A DNA stretch of 38,747 nt from Roseateles toxinivorans (GTDB lineage Bacteria; Pseudomonadota; Gammaproteobacteria; Burkholderiales; Burkholderiaceae_C). The notes below the pieces were generated by a model. That model worked only from the letters and a program-made list of their open reading frames with translations. It was not told where the DNA came from and did not search any database. This document shows, in pieces, positions 7,943-16,237 of the stretch. The stretch is from contig CAMDHE010000034.1 of assembly GCA_945898095.1 (NCBI GenBank), positions 1-38,747 on the forward strand, given 5' to 3'. Position numbers and translations under genes: made by a program. How positions within the stretch are numbered: position 1 is the first letter of the stretch; the number at the start of each line of letters is the position of its first letter.

Positions 7943-9417
7943 TGCATGCTTTGGTGATGGGGGCTGGGTTTGGCGGTATCGCTGCTGCACTGCGTTTGCG
8001 GGCCAAAGGCTACCGCGTGACTGTGCTGGACCGCTGCAGCCAGATAGGTGGCAGGGCTCAAGTTTTTGAGCGCGGTGGTTTTCGTCACGACGCAGGCCCG
8101 ACGGTCATCACGGCGCCGTTTTTGTTTGAAGAACTGTTTGACTTGTTTGGAGAGAAATTTTCAGAGCATGTGACTTTGGTGCCACTCAAGCCTTGGTACC
8201 GTTTTCACTTCGCCGATGGCGAGACCTTCGACTACGGCGGCAGCTTGGAGGAAACATTGGCTGAAATTGTGCGGATTGAGCCGAAAGATGCTGACGGTTA
8301 CCTGCGCTTGCTGCGCCAATCCAAGCGCATTTTCGACGTCGGCTTCACCGAACTCTCGGCCATGCCGTTTCATCGTTTCAAATCCATGCTGCGGCAAATT
8401 CCCAGGTTGCTGGGCTTGCGCAGTTATGAGACCGTTTGGCAGTTGGTGTCGCGTCATCTGGTCAACCCGAAGCTGCGGCAAGCGTTTTCAATTCAACCGC
8501 TGTTGGTGGGCGGCAACCCGTTTGACACGACCAGCATTTATGGCTTGATTCATTATCTGGAACGCGCGCATGGCGTGCATTTCGCCATGGGCGGAACAGC
8601 CGCAATCACGCAGGCTTTGGGCGACTTGATGGTGCGTCAAGGAATTGATGTGCAGCTCGGTCAAACCGTCAAGCGCTTGAGCGTTGAGCAAGGCGTGGTC
8701 AAAGGCGTTGTCATGGACGATGGCCGCGTTTTAACGGCTGACTTGGTGGTTTCCAACGCCGACCCAGCACATCTTTACAGCCACATGGTCAAGCCCAAAG
8801 ATCAGCCCGTGGCGACCCGCTTGAAGTTGGCGGCGGCTGCCTATTCCATGGGACTTTTTGTCTTGTATTTTGGCACCACTCGAACCTACCCAGAGGTTGC
8901 TCACCACACCATCTGGATGGGTGAGCGTTACCGCGAGCTGTTGGCCGATATTTTTGATCACAAGAATTTGTCAGACGATTTTTCGCTGTATTTGCACCGG
9001 CCCACCGCAACCGACCCGAGCTTCGCGCCGGCCGGTTGTGACAGTTTTTATGTGCTGTGCCCGGTCCCGAATTTACTCGGTCAACAAGATTGGGATAAAG
9101 AAAGCCCAGCCTTGCGCGACCGAATTGTTGCAGCGTTGGGCAAAACCTTGTTGCCCGATTTGGCCAGCACCATCACCGAAGAATTTTTCATGACGCCCAA
9201 GGACTTTGCGCACGATTATTTGAGTCAGCACGGCGCTGGTTTTTCAGTCTCGCCGCTGTTTCGGCAGTCGGCTTGGTTTCGCTTTCACAACCGAGCAGAA
9301 GGGTTGAAAAATCTTTATTTGGTCGGTGCTGGTACGCATCCTGGCGCGGGTCTGCCGGGCGTATTGTGCTCAGCCAAGGTCTTGGATGCGTTGATTCCAA
9401 ACGCTGTGCCGGTATGA
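7942..9417 (+). CDS. crtI: Phytoene desaturase
   Basis: This 491-residue flavoprotein converts phytoene to lycopene by four desaturations. The FAD-binding Rossmann motif is at the very N-terminus (MGAGFGGIAAALRLRAKGY, GxGxxG at residues 8-13), followed by GGRAQVFERGGFRHDAGPT, typical of bacterial CrtI. The C-terminal family signature NLYLVGAGTHPGAGLPGVL is also present. Length is the normal one for the family. It overlaps crtE by one base at the start and crtB by four bases at the end (ATGA), so translation of the three is probably coupled. Confidence 0.95.
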   Translation: MHALVMGAGFGGIAAALRLRAKGYRVTVLDRCSQIGGRAQVFERGGFRHDAGPTVITAPFLFEELFDLFGEKFSEHVTLVPLKPWYRFHFADGETFDYGGSLEETLAEIVRIEPKDADGYLRLLRQSKRIFDVGFTELSAMPFHRFKSMLRQIPRLLGLRSYETVWQLVSRHLVNPKLRQAFSIQPLLVGGNPFDTTSIYGLIHYLERAHGVHFAMGGTAAITQALGDLMVRQGIDVQLGQTVKRLSVEQGVVKGVVMDDGRVLTADLVVSNADPAHLYSHMVKPKDQPVATRLKLAAAAYSMGLFVLYFGTTRTYPEVAHHTIWMGERYRELLADIFDHKNLSDDFSLYLHRPTATDPSFAPAGCDSFYVLCPVPNLLGQQDWDKESPALRDRIVAALGKTLLPDLASTITEEFFMTPKDFAHDYLSQHGAGFSVSPLFRQSAWFRFHNRAEGLKNLYLVGAGTHPGAGLPGVLCSAKVLDALIPNAVPV

Positions 9418-10373
9418 GCAGCACGCTGCAGACCGCCTTGGTGGGCCCTGCCAGTGCCGACAGCGTACTGGCCAGCAAAGGTCGGAGTTTTCATTGGGCG
9501 CGGCATTTGCTTGGAGCGGTCCACGCGACACGTGCCACCCGGTTGTACCGATTCTGTCGCTACATCGACGACTTGGCTGACGAGGCGGAATCGGTGCCAC
9601 TGGCCCAGCGCGCACTTGCTGAGCTGGCCAGCTCAGTCCGCTCTGGCCAGGCCAGCGATCCCATCATTCAAGATGGGCTGGCGTTGATGCAGGAATGCGA
9701 TATAGACGCCGATATCGTGCTGGACTTGATCAGTGGCGTGCAGTCTGATTTGCAACCGGTTTGCATGCCGAACTTAGATGCGCTGCTTCGTTACTGTTAC
9801 CAAGTGGCCGGCACTGTGGGCTTGATGATGTGCAAGGTGTTGGACACCCACGCAAGCGCCGCATTTCCGCATGCGGTGGACTTGGGTATGGCCATGCAGT
9901 TGACGAATATTTGCCGCGACATCAGCGCTGATGCTGCCGCGGGAAGGCGTTATTTGCCAGCGACTATGGTCGGTGATCTGACCTGCGAGCAGTTGCTTCA
10001 GGCCGATGACGCGCTGCGTGAGAACTTGCAAGCTTGCGTCCTGGCTTTGCTCGATTGCGCTGACACGTATTACGCCAGCGGCGAGTTGGGTCTGTCTTAT
10101 TTGCCGCTGCGCGCTCGCACCAGTATGCTGGTGGCGGCGCGGGTTTACCACGGCATCGGTTCCGAGCTCAGGGCTCGCAGGCAGTTTTGTGGCACCGATC
10201 GTGCTGTGGTGCCGCCGTGGCGAAAATTCGTCATCACTTCGCAGGTACTGTTGACCCGTCCGTGGACGCCGTCTTTTTGGCGGCAACCCCGTCGGCATGA
10301 TGCCGACTTGCATCAAGCATTGACTAATTTCCCGACCTCTCGCACGGCGGTTTGCTGGCGTGATGCCGACTGA
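9414..10373 (+). CDS. crtB: Phytoene synthase
   Basis: This 319-residue trans-isoprenyl synthase joins two geranylgeranyl diphosphates head to head to form phytoene. The two aspartate-rich motifs are seen: DDLAD at 52-56 (RYIDDLADE) and NICRDISAD at 165-173, followed by GRRYLP. The open frame extends upstream to 9273, but that part lies inside crtI; the ATG at 9414 gives the usual ATGA overlap and a proper N-terminus. The C-terminal 30 residues are poorly conserved and the end overlaps crtY by eleven bases. Confidence 0.94.
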   Translation: MSSTLQTALVGPASADSVLASKGRSFHWARHLLGAVHATRATRLYRFCRYIDDLADEAESVPLAQRALAELASSVRSGQASDPIIQDGLALMQECDIDADIVLDLISGVQSDLQPVCMPNLDALLRYCYQVAGTVGLMMCKVLDTHASAAFPHAVDLGMAMQLTNICRDISADAAAGRRYLPATMVGDLTCEQLLQADDALRENLQACVLALLDCADTYYASGELGLSYLPLRARTSMLVAARVYHGIGSELRARRQFCGTDRAVVPPWRKFVITSQVLLTRPWTPSFWRQPRRHDADLHQALTNFPTSRTAVCWRDAD

Positions 10374-11526
10374 AGTCGACCTGCTGATTGTGGGGGGCGG
10401 TTGCGCGGGCTTGAGTCTGGCCATGCACTTGGCCGATTTCAAGCAGCGTGCACCGACGACGCTGATTTTAGAGCAGCGGTCACGCTATGAAAACGATCGA
10501 ACCTGGTGTTTTTGGGGCGATGACAAGACCCCCTTCGCCGCACTTGCTGCGCATCAGTGGCGCATCGTGAGTGTTGCCAAAGCAGATCAAGTCGTGCGCG
10601 TCGAATGCGCTGATGCCGTCTACCAAATGCTGTCTTCCGAGCAGTTCTACAGCGCTGCTGCAAGGGCTTTGTCAAATGCCCCTAGGATTCAACTTCAAAT
10701 GGATTCGCCGTTGCTGTCGGAGCCTCAATCCAAGGGTGGCCGTTGGCATTTTCAGACATCGAAGGGCAAGTTCTCTGCGGCGATGGTCGTAGACACCCGT
10801 CCTGCAGCGCCAGTCGCCAACGACGCGGCATTGATGTGGCAATCCTTTTATGGTCAAGAGATCGATTGTTCGCAGCCGATTTTTGAACCAGACTGTGCTG
10901 AGTTGATGAGTTTTTCGAGCGCCAGCCCAGGCCGTGTTGCCTTCACATATGTGCTGCCAATTTCAAGTACTCGTGCGCTGGTTGAGTTCACTGTCTTTGC
11001 GGTGAAGCCACAGTCAGCGAAGGCCCTGTCTGCAGATCTGGCAGCAGCGATTGAGCAGCGCGTCAAAGGCGCTGTTTTTGCGGTGTTGCGCTCTGAGCAG
11101 GGTGTTCTTCCCATGGGTTTGACCCCTGCGCTGAAGGATTCTGGTGCGCATGACAAGGGCTCGACTTATGTGCGTGTGGGTTTGTTTGCCGGTGCGGCCC
11201 GACCGGCAACCGGTTATGCTTTCCAGCGCATTCAGCGCTGGGCTGGCGATTGCGCCGCACGAATTGCAGGCGGTGGATCCCCGCTCGCGCACACTAAAGA
11301 CCCTTGGTTGTTGGCGCGCATGGACACGCTATTTTTGCAGGTCATTCAGCGCCAGCCGCAATTGGCGCCAGACATGTTCATGGACATTTTTTCTCGTGTT
11401 GAGAGTCAACGCGTCATCCGATTTTTGAGTGACCAAGGGCGTCTTTCTGACTATGCAGCCATCGTATGGGCTTTGCCCGTTAGGCCGTTTTTGCGGCAGC
11501 TCTTTCGCTTGCCATCATGGCTATGA
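10363..11526 (+). CDS. crtY: Lycopene beta-cyclase
   Basis: This 387-residue flavoprotein of the CrtY type cyclises both ends of lycopene to beta-carotene. The N-terminal dinucleotide-binding motif (DLLIVGGGCAGLSLAMHL, residues 6-23) and the NDRTWCFW segment with its downstream FYSAAARAL are characteristic, as are FTYVLPISSTRALVEFTVF and the ARPATGYAFQRIQRW signature near residue 280. A GTG lies one codon upstream; ATG at 10363 is chosen. The gene overlaps crtB by eleven bases and ends within the start region of blh. Confidence 0.93.
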   Translation: MPTEVDLLIVGGGCAGLSLAMHLADFKQRAPTTLILEQRSRYENDRTWCFWGDDKTPFAALAAHQWRIVSVAKADQVVRVECADAVYQMLSSEQFYSAAARALSNAPRIQLQMDSPLLSEPQSKGGRWHFQTSKGKFSAAMVVDTRPAAPVANDAALMWQSFYGQEIDCSQPIFEPDCAELMSFSSASPGRVAFTYVLPISSTRALVEFTVFAVKPQSAKALSADLAAAIEQRVKGAVFAVLRSEQGVLPMGLTPALKDSGAHDKGSTYVRVGLFAGAARPATGYAFQRIQRWAGDCAARIAGGGSPLAHTKDPWLLARMDTLFLQVIQRQPQLAPDMFMDIFSRVESQRVIRFLSDQGRLSDYAAIVWALPVRPFLRQLFRLPSWL

Positions 11527-12419
11527 GTCCGCTGCGCTTGCAGGGTTTTATTTTCATTGCATTGGCGCTGACAGCGACCGTTTTTTCTTTGCTGCTGGCG
11601 CCGATGGCGGCGCCGTATGAATGGCTGTTGGCTTTTGGGCTGATTGTCTTGCTGGGCGTTCCGCACGGCGCACTGGATCCGCTGTTTGCGCAAGCGCTGT
11701 TGAAGCTCAATTCCCGGACAGCTTGGCTCGGTTTCGTCGCTCTCTATCTGTTGTTGGCTGCTTGGGTGGTGGTCCTGTGGTGGTACTTGCCTTTGGTGTT
11801 TTTGATTGTATTTTTAGCGGTGTCGATCCTGCATTTTTCGGGTGACCTGGCGGCAGGAGCGACGTTTTCAGAGCGACTTGTGTATGGCGGGGCGGTGGTT
11901 GTGCTGCCGGCTTTGTGGCATGCCGCAGAATTGACGCGACTTTTTTCGCAGCTCGTCGGCCTGAGCGCTGCGGTCCCGGTGGTGGCGGCACTGCAGTTCG
12001 TCGCTTTGCCGTGGTTGCTGGCCCTGTTGCTATTGGTGCTGCGCAGTTGCCGGCGTGACGGCCTGCTGGCAATGGAAATCATGGCGGTCGGCTCGTTGAC
12101 ATTGACCGCAACGCCATTGCTCTGTTTTGCGATTTATTTCTGCACTATGCACAGTCCTCGGCACATCTTGCGAACCCAGCTATACGCTGGTGTGGCGCCA
12201 AGGCGGATGGCACTGGTGGCCGTTTTGCCGTTGTTGGCTGTTCTTGTTTTGAGCGTACTGGGTTGGTATTTGTTACCTCCTTCGTCAACGGACGAACGCA
12301 TGCTCAAACTGCTCTTTGTGACGCTGGCGGCCCTGACGCTGCCGCACATGGTGTTGGTCGAGCGTGTGCGCTTTTCAGGATGGCAGAGGCCTGCGGTGGC
12401 CAGTTCTATGCCGCCATGA
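11523..12419 (+). CDS. blh: Beta-carotene 15,15'-dioxygenase (Brp/Blh family)
   Basis: This 298-residue integral membrane enzyme cleaves beta-carotene into two retinal molecules, the rhodopsin chromophore. About eight hydrophobic segments are seen, and the iron-binding histidines lie in the family motifs: His48 in GVPHGALD, His104 in SILHFSGD, His210 and His214 in FCTMHSPRH, and His275 in LTLPHMVLVE. ATG at 11523 gives an ATGA overlap with crtY; an in-frame ATG at 11517 would add two residues and cannot be excluded. It closes the cassette; the next 150 bases hold no gene. Confidence 0.95.
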   Translation: MSPLRLQGFIFIALALTATVFSLLLAPMAAPYEWLLAFGLIVLLGVPHGALDPLFAQALLKLNSRTAWLGFVALYLLLAAWVVVLWWYLPLVFLIVFLAVSILHFSGDLAAGATFSERLVYGGAVVVLPALWHAAELTRLFSQLVGLSAAVPVVAALQFVALPWLLALLLLVLRSCRRDGLLAMEIMAVGSLTLTATPLLCFAIYFCTMHSPRHILRTQLYAGVAPRRMALVAVLPLLAVLVLSVLGWYLLPPSSTDERMLKLLFVTLAALTLPHMVLVERVRFSGWQRPAVASSMPP

Positions 12420-12572
12420 GACGATACTCAGGTGCTGTCCAGCGCGAGTTGGTGAACGCCCTAGGTTTGCTTGAGGCACATTTTTTCGCTGGTATTTTCT
12501 ATTCAAGCTGGTGAGACACGGACACGCTCATTTTTTTGAGGCAGGGCCCAACATCTTTGGAAGGGCTCGGCC

Positions 12573-12820
12573 TCAGCGGTTTGCGGCGGCAGCGCGTAGC
12601 TGGCTGATCTCCATCTGCTCCACACTCACCGGATTGATGTCCGGCCCCATGAGCTTGCCGTCGTGGCTCGCTTTGACCCAATAGAACAAGGTCTGACCGA
12701 CCGCGCCCAAGGTCCTGGCTGCTGCTGCAATGGTTTGTCCGCCTTCAACCAACTGCACCGCCTCTTTCTTGAATTCCAGTGAGTAGCGAGATCTCGTCGC
12801 GCTGGTTTTTTCTGCGTCAT
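12573..12820 (-). pseudogene. IS3-family OrfA transposase remnant
   Basis: The minus strand encodes an IS3-type OrfA helix-turn-helix: RYSLEFKKEAVQLVEGGQTIAAAARTLGAVGQTLFYWVKAS, then VEQMEISQLRAAAANR and a stop. The likely start (MTQKKPAR, ATG at 12820) is in another frame, so there is a frameshift near codon 9. The leucine-zipper part and the OrfB integrase that normally follow are absent, so this is a remnant. It lies 150 bases downstream of blh on the opposite strand. Confidence 0.72.
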
Positions 12821-12880
12821 TTCCGTTCTCATTGTCTGGATTGAACCACTTAGCAAGGGATACGTTTCTCAGGGACAGGG

Positions 12881-13018
12881 TCACTTGCTCGAAGCTTCGA
12901 TGTGCCGGATCTTGTCAAGCTCCGGTTGGCTATAGACCGGCTGGACTCAAATTTAAGCTTTTCAGCCTGCCATTTCTTAAGCGCCTGAACGGGTGAAAGG
13001 CGGTTGAGTACACGCTGC
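12881..13018 (-). pseudogene. Fragment of an IS481-like transposase C-terminus
   Basis: Reading the minus strand from 13018 gives TQRVLNRLSPVQALKKWQAEKLKF, which resembles the C-terminus of IS481-type integrases (RALNRLTPIQALKxW). After a change of frame comes a possible PVYSQPELDKIRHIEASSK ending at TGA (12881-12883). The fragment is cut off at 13018, exactly where the 13-nt iterations of the next repeat begin. The identification rests on a short match and is tentative. Confidence 0.42.
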
Positions 13019-13057
13019 GTGACTGGGGTCAGTGACTGGGGTCAGTGACTGGGGTCA
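13019..13057. repeat. Three 13-nt tandem iterations leading into copy B
   Basis: GTGACTGGGGTCA occurs three times without gaps at 13019, 13032 and 13045, the last overlapping the GGGGTCAG terminus of copy B. The unit length equals that of the iterations before copy A, though the flanking bases differ. Confidence 0.88.
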
Positions 13058-13116
13058 GAGTCGATTTATTCCCGGGGATCAGCCTGCGGCGGCTCAGTTA
13101 AATGCACTCTGCCCCC
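13051..13116. repeat. 66-bp inverted-repeat element, copy B
   Basis: The element begins GGGGTCAGAGT and ends ACTCTGCCCCC (one base off the perfect inverted repeat). The interior matches copies A and C apart from single-base changes. It is followed after 12 bases by copy C in the same orientation. Confidence 0.88.
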
Positions 13117-13128
13117 ATTTTCCCAACT

Positions 13129-13194
13129 GGGGTCAGAGTCGATTTATTCGCGGGGATCAGCCTGCGGCGGCTCAGTTAAATACACTCTGACCCC
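13129..13194. repeat. 66-bp inverted-repeat element, copy C
   Basis: The element begins GGGGTCAGAGT and ends ACTCTGACCCC, a perfect 11-bp inverted repeat. It differs from copy A at two positions and lies 7,910 bases from it in the same orientation. It ends 19 bases from the stop of the minus-strand response regulator. Confidence 0.9.
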
Positions 13195-13212
13195 ATTTTC
13201 CCCTCGGGCGAG

Positions 13213-13926
13213 TCAGGACCAGGTGACGGCGGCCGAGAACATATAGCCGGCGCCGTAAACGGTCTTGATGATTTTTGGGTTCTGGGGGTCTTCCTCGAGC
13301 CGGCGGCGCAGGCGAGAGATGCGTACATCGATGCTGCGGTCCAGCGGCGAGAGGTCGCGTTGGCCGACCAGTTGTTCGCGGGTGAGGATCTGGTGCGGGC
13401 GTTCGAGGAAGTTGCGCAGCACCTGGGTTTCGGCGGTTCCGAGCAGGTGATCGCTGCCATCGGCGGCGCGCAGGATATTGGCGGCGCAGTCTAGGCTCCA
13501 GCCCTGAAAGCTCGCATGGCGACGCTGTTTGCCTGGCACGGCAGTGGTCGAGCGGCGGCGCAGGATGCTGCGCACGCGGGCCACCAATTCGCGCGGCTCG
13601 AAGGGCTTGACCATATAGTCATCGGCGCCAAGCTCGAGCCCCATCACGCGGTCGACCATATGGCCGCGCCCGGTGAGGATCAGCACCCCGCATCCCGACA
13701 GCGCGGCAATCTGGCTGACCAGTTCGATACCGTCGATGTCGGGCAGGCCGAGGTCGACAACGCAGAGGTCAGGGCGCGCCTGCTGCAGGCGCCGCAGCAA
13801 GCTGCCGCCGCTGCGGAAGGCTTCAGTGGCAAAGCCGAATTCCTGCAGCGCGCCGACCACCAGCTTGGCGACTTCGGTGTCATCTTCGACGACAAAGATC
13901 ATTGCGGCGGGCAAGGGCTTGTTCAT
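13213..13926 (-). CDS. OmpR-family response regulator
   Basis: This 237-residue two-component regulator has an N-terminal receiver (residues about 8-122) with the acidic pair in VVEDDTE, the phospho-acceptor aspartate in CVVDLGLPD, Thr in LILTGR and Lys in MVKPFEP. A C-terminal winged helix (about 140-232) follows, with LTREQLVG, the recognition-helix stretch DRSIDVRISRLRRRLEEDP and the wing IKTVYGAGYMF. It is therefore a DNA-binding regulator. It overlaps the upstream hybrid kinase by four bases (ATGA), which makes the two partners. Its target is not stated by the sequence, but the liv operon is transcribed divergently from the kinase. Confidence 0.93.
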   Translation of the reverse strand: MNKPLPAAMIFVVEDDTEVAKLVVGALQEFGFATEAFRSGGSLLRRLQQARPDLCVVDLGLPDIDGIELVSQIAALSGCGVLILTGRGHMVDRVMGLELGADDYMVKPFEPRELVARVRSILRRRSTTAVPGKQRRHASFQGWSLDCAANILRAADGSDHLLGTAETQVLRNFLERPHQILTREQLVGQRDLSPLDRSIDVRISRLRRRLEEDPQNPKIIKTVYGAGYMFSAAVTWS

Positions 13927-15935
13927 GAGCTGATCTCCTCGAGCATGGCGGCGAGCTGGGCTCGAGTGAAGGGTTTGCTCAGGATCGGCACCAAGCTGCC
14001 TTGCCCCTGCTGCTCCGGCTGTTCCGGCGCATAGCCGCTCATCAGCAGGATCTGTTGCAGTCCGATCTGGTCGCGCGCATAGGCAGCCAGCGCCCGCCCG
14101 TCGACCTCGCCGGGCATCACCATGTCCGACAGCAGTAGCTCGATACCCGGGGTCTGTTCAAGGATCTGCATCGCTTCGCTGCCGCTGCCGGCTTCGATCA
14201 CCGCAAAGCCGAGCTCGCGCAACATGCGCCGCACCACCTTGCGGACTTCGGCCTCGTCCTCGACCAGCAAGGCCAGTCCGCGGCTGGCGCTGCTGGTTCC
14301 CGCAGCGGCGGCCAGCAGCGGCTGCTCGGCCTCGGCCGCACAAGCCGGCAGCCATAACGCAACCTCGGTGCCCTGGCCTTGCCGGCTCTTGATGGCGATC
14401 GCGCCACCCGACTGCTGGATGAAGTCATGCACCATCGCCAGACCCAGGCCGGTGCCCAAACCCGGCCGCTTGGTGGTGAAAAAGGGCTCGAACACTCGGG
14501 CCAAGGTCTGCGCGTCCATGCCACTGCCCTGGTCGCTGACTTCGATGCAGATATAGGGCCCGGGCGCGAGTTGCCGGTCTGCAGCCTGTGCGCCGTCGAG
14601 CAAAGCTGCTGACGCGCACAAGCTGATCCGGCCGGCTGCGGGCGAGGCATCGCGGGCATTGAAAATCAGGTTCAGCAGCGCCTGCTGCAACTGATCCGCA
14701 TCGACCCAGGCCCAGAGCGGCGTGGCCGCAGCGGTCAACTCGATCTGCAGATTTTCGGGCAGGCTGCTGCGCAACAAACCGATGTCAGCTTCGAGCAGCG
14801 GCACGATGTCGACGGCCCGGGCCTGCAGCGGCTGCCGGCGCGAAAACGACTGCAAGGCCTTGATCAGACCGGCACCGCGCCTTGCCGCATCAAGCGCTGG
14901 TTTGACGAAATCCGCCACCGCCTGCTTGCCACCGCTGGCATCGTCCAGCACGCTGAGGTTGCCGATGATGACGGTCAGGATATTGTTGAAGTCATGCGCC
15001 AGGCCACCCGTCAGCTGGCCCAGCGCTTCCATCTTGCGCGCCTGTATCAGCAGATCCTGGGCACGCTTTTCGGCACTGATGTCAAAAGTCAGCTCGAAAC
15101 ATCCGGCCACCGAGCCGTTGGCCGAAATCTCCGGAATCAGCGTGGTGCGGGCCGTCACCCGGCTGCCGTCGATACGCTGGATTTCATATTCGAAAGTGGA
15201 TGCCGCGCCGGCGAAGGCACGCGTTACATGGGGCCTGATGCCGGCAAAGGTGTCGGCGCCGAGGAACTCCTTGGCGCTGACTTTGCCGGGCGCGGCCGGG
15301 TCGAGTCCGAACCAATCCTGGTAACCGCGGTTGATATAGCGGTAGACCCGGTCGCGGTCGGAATAGGCAATCAGCGCAGGGATCGAGTCGGTGATCAAGC
15401 GCATCTGCGCCTCGCTGCGACGCAACTCCGCAGTGCGCTCGGCCACATGGGTTTCGAGCGTCTGGTTCTGCTTGAGGATCTGCGCCTGGGCTTGCCGCTG
15501 GTCGCTGATGTCCGAATACAGGGTCACAAAGCCATGCTCGGGCACCGGCAGGCCGCGCACCAGCAAGACGGTCCCGTCAGGCCTTGTGCGCTCGATCTGG
15601 TGCTCTGTGAAGGCCCGCGCGGCTGCCATGCGGGTGTCGATATAGGCCTGCGGATCGCCGCTGCCGTAATCGCCGCGCAAGGCATTGAAACGGATGAAGC
15701 TTTCGAATGGCGCTCCGACATAGGCCATCTCTGCCGGGAAGTCGAGCAGGCGCAGAAAAGTCGAATTCCAGGCCACCAGGCCGAGATTGCTGTCGATCAG
15801 GGTGAAGCCCTGGTCGATCAGATTCAGCGCCGCTTGCAGCGATTCATAACGCTTGAAGCGTGAATCGGGAAGATTGGCGATGGAATCGGTCAAGGCGGGC
15901 CCGTGGCTGAGAAATGCTGGATGCCTGCCCATCAT
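13923..15935 (-). CDS. Hybrid sensor histidine kinase (PAS-PAS-HisKA-HATPase-REC)
   Basis: This protein of about 670 residues has no membrane segment and should sense a cytoplasmic signal. Order from the N-terminus: a PAS-like domain (LNLIDQGFTLIDSNLGLVAWN), a coiled coil (QAQILKQNQTLETHVAERTAELRR), a second PAS domain (PALIAYSDRDRVYRYINRGYQDW), the phospho-acceptor His in LTGGLAHDFNNILTVIIGN, an ATPase with NLIFNARDAS, DQGSGMD and GTGLGLAMVHDF boxes, and a C-terminal receiver with Asp in LLLSDMVMPG and Lys in ILSKPF. The frame opens at a TTG at 15962; the adjacent ATGs at 15935/15932 are preferred, although no strong ribosome site is seen. The internal receiver suggests a phosphorelay or feedback on the neighbouring regulator. 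Confidence 0.9.
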   Translation of the reverse strand: MMGRHPAFLSHGPALTDSIANLPDSRFKRYESLQAALNLIDQGFTLIDSNLGLVAWNSTFLRLLDFPAEMAYVGAPFESFIRFNALRGDYGSGDPQAYIDTRMAAARAFTEHQIERTRPDGTVLLVRGLPVPEHGFVTLYSDISDQRQAQAQILKQNQTLETHVAERTAELRRSEAQMRLITDSIPALIAYSDRDRVYRYINRGYQDWFGLDPAAPGKVSAKEFLGADTFAGIRPHVTRAFAGAASTFEYEIQRIDGSRVTARTTLIPEISANGSVAGCFELTFDISAEKRAQDLLIQARKMEALGQLTGGLAHDFNNILTVIIGNLSVLDDASGGKQAVADFVKPALDAARRGAGLIKALQSFSRRQPLQARAVDIVPLLEADIGLLRSSLPENLQIELTAAATPLWAWVDADQLQQALLNLIFNARDASPAAGRISLCASAALLDGAQAADRQLAPGPYICIEVSDQGSGMDAQTLARVFEPFFTTKRPGLGTGLGLAMVHDFIQQSGGAIAIKSRQGQGTEVALWLPACAAEAEQPLLAAAAGTSSASRGLALLVEDEAEVRKVVRRMLRELGFAVIEAGSGSEAMQILEQTPGIELLLSDMVMPGEVDGRALAAYARDQIGLQQILLMSGYAPEQPEQQGQGSLVPILSKPFTRAQLAAMLEEISS

Positions 15936-16237
15936 AGGAGCCCCGCAGCGGCGCCCTTGCAATCATTCGTTACATTCTCGCGCGGCTGTTGAAACAGTCC
16001 CTCGTCATCATTCACGCATCGGCAGCAGACCCATCCGGCAAGAGGTGGGCTGCAAGCGAATTCTTGATGCGGAGACAAGATGACGAGTTCGAATCCCTAC
16101 CCAATCGGCCTGGACAGTCGCGAGGCAAATCGCGCCTGCTGCGCTCGCCCTGGTGCTGTGGGAACGGGCGGACCCTGTCGACTGCGCCCCGCGCAAGCCA
16201 GGCAATCGGCTCCGGCCATCGCATGAGGACCCACCAC

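Noticed and set aside
12538-12574. Hairpin near GAGGC...GCCTC as terminator of the cassette
   Set aside because: The stem is imperfect (10 of 12 pairs) and the T-run is on the wrong side for the plus-strand genes; it may belong to an IS end. No clear terminator follows blh.
15989-16237. N-terminal extension of LivG from 15989
   Set aside because: The extension lacks family similarity and the ATG at 16238 gives the normal LivG start.
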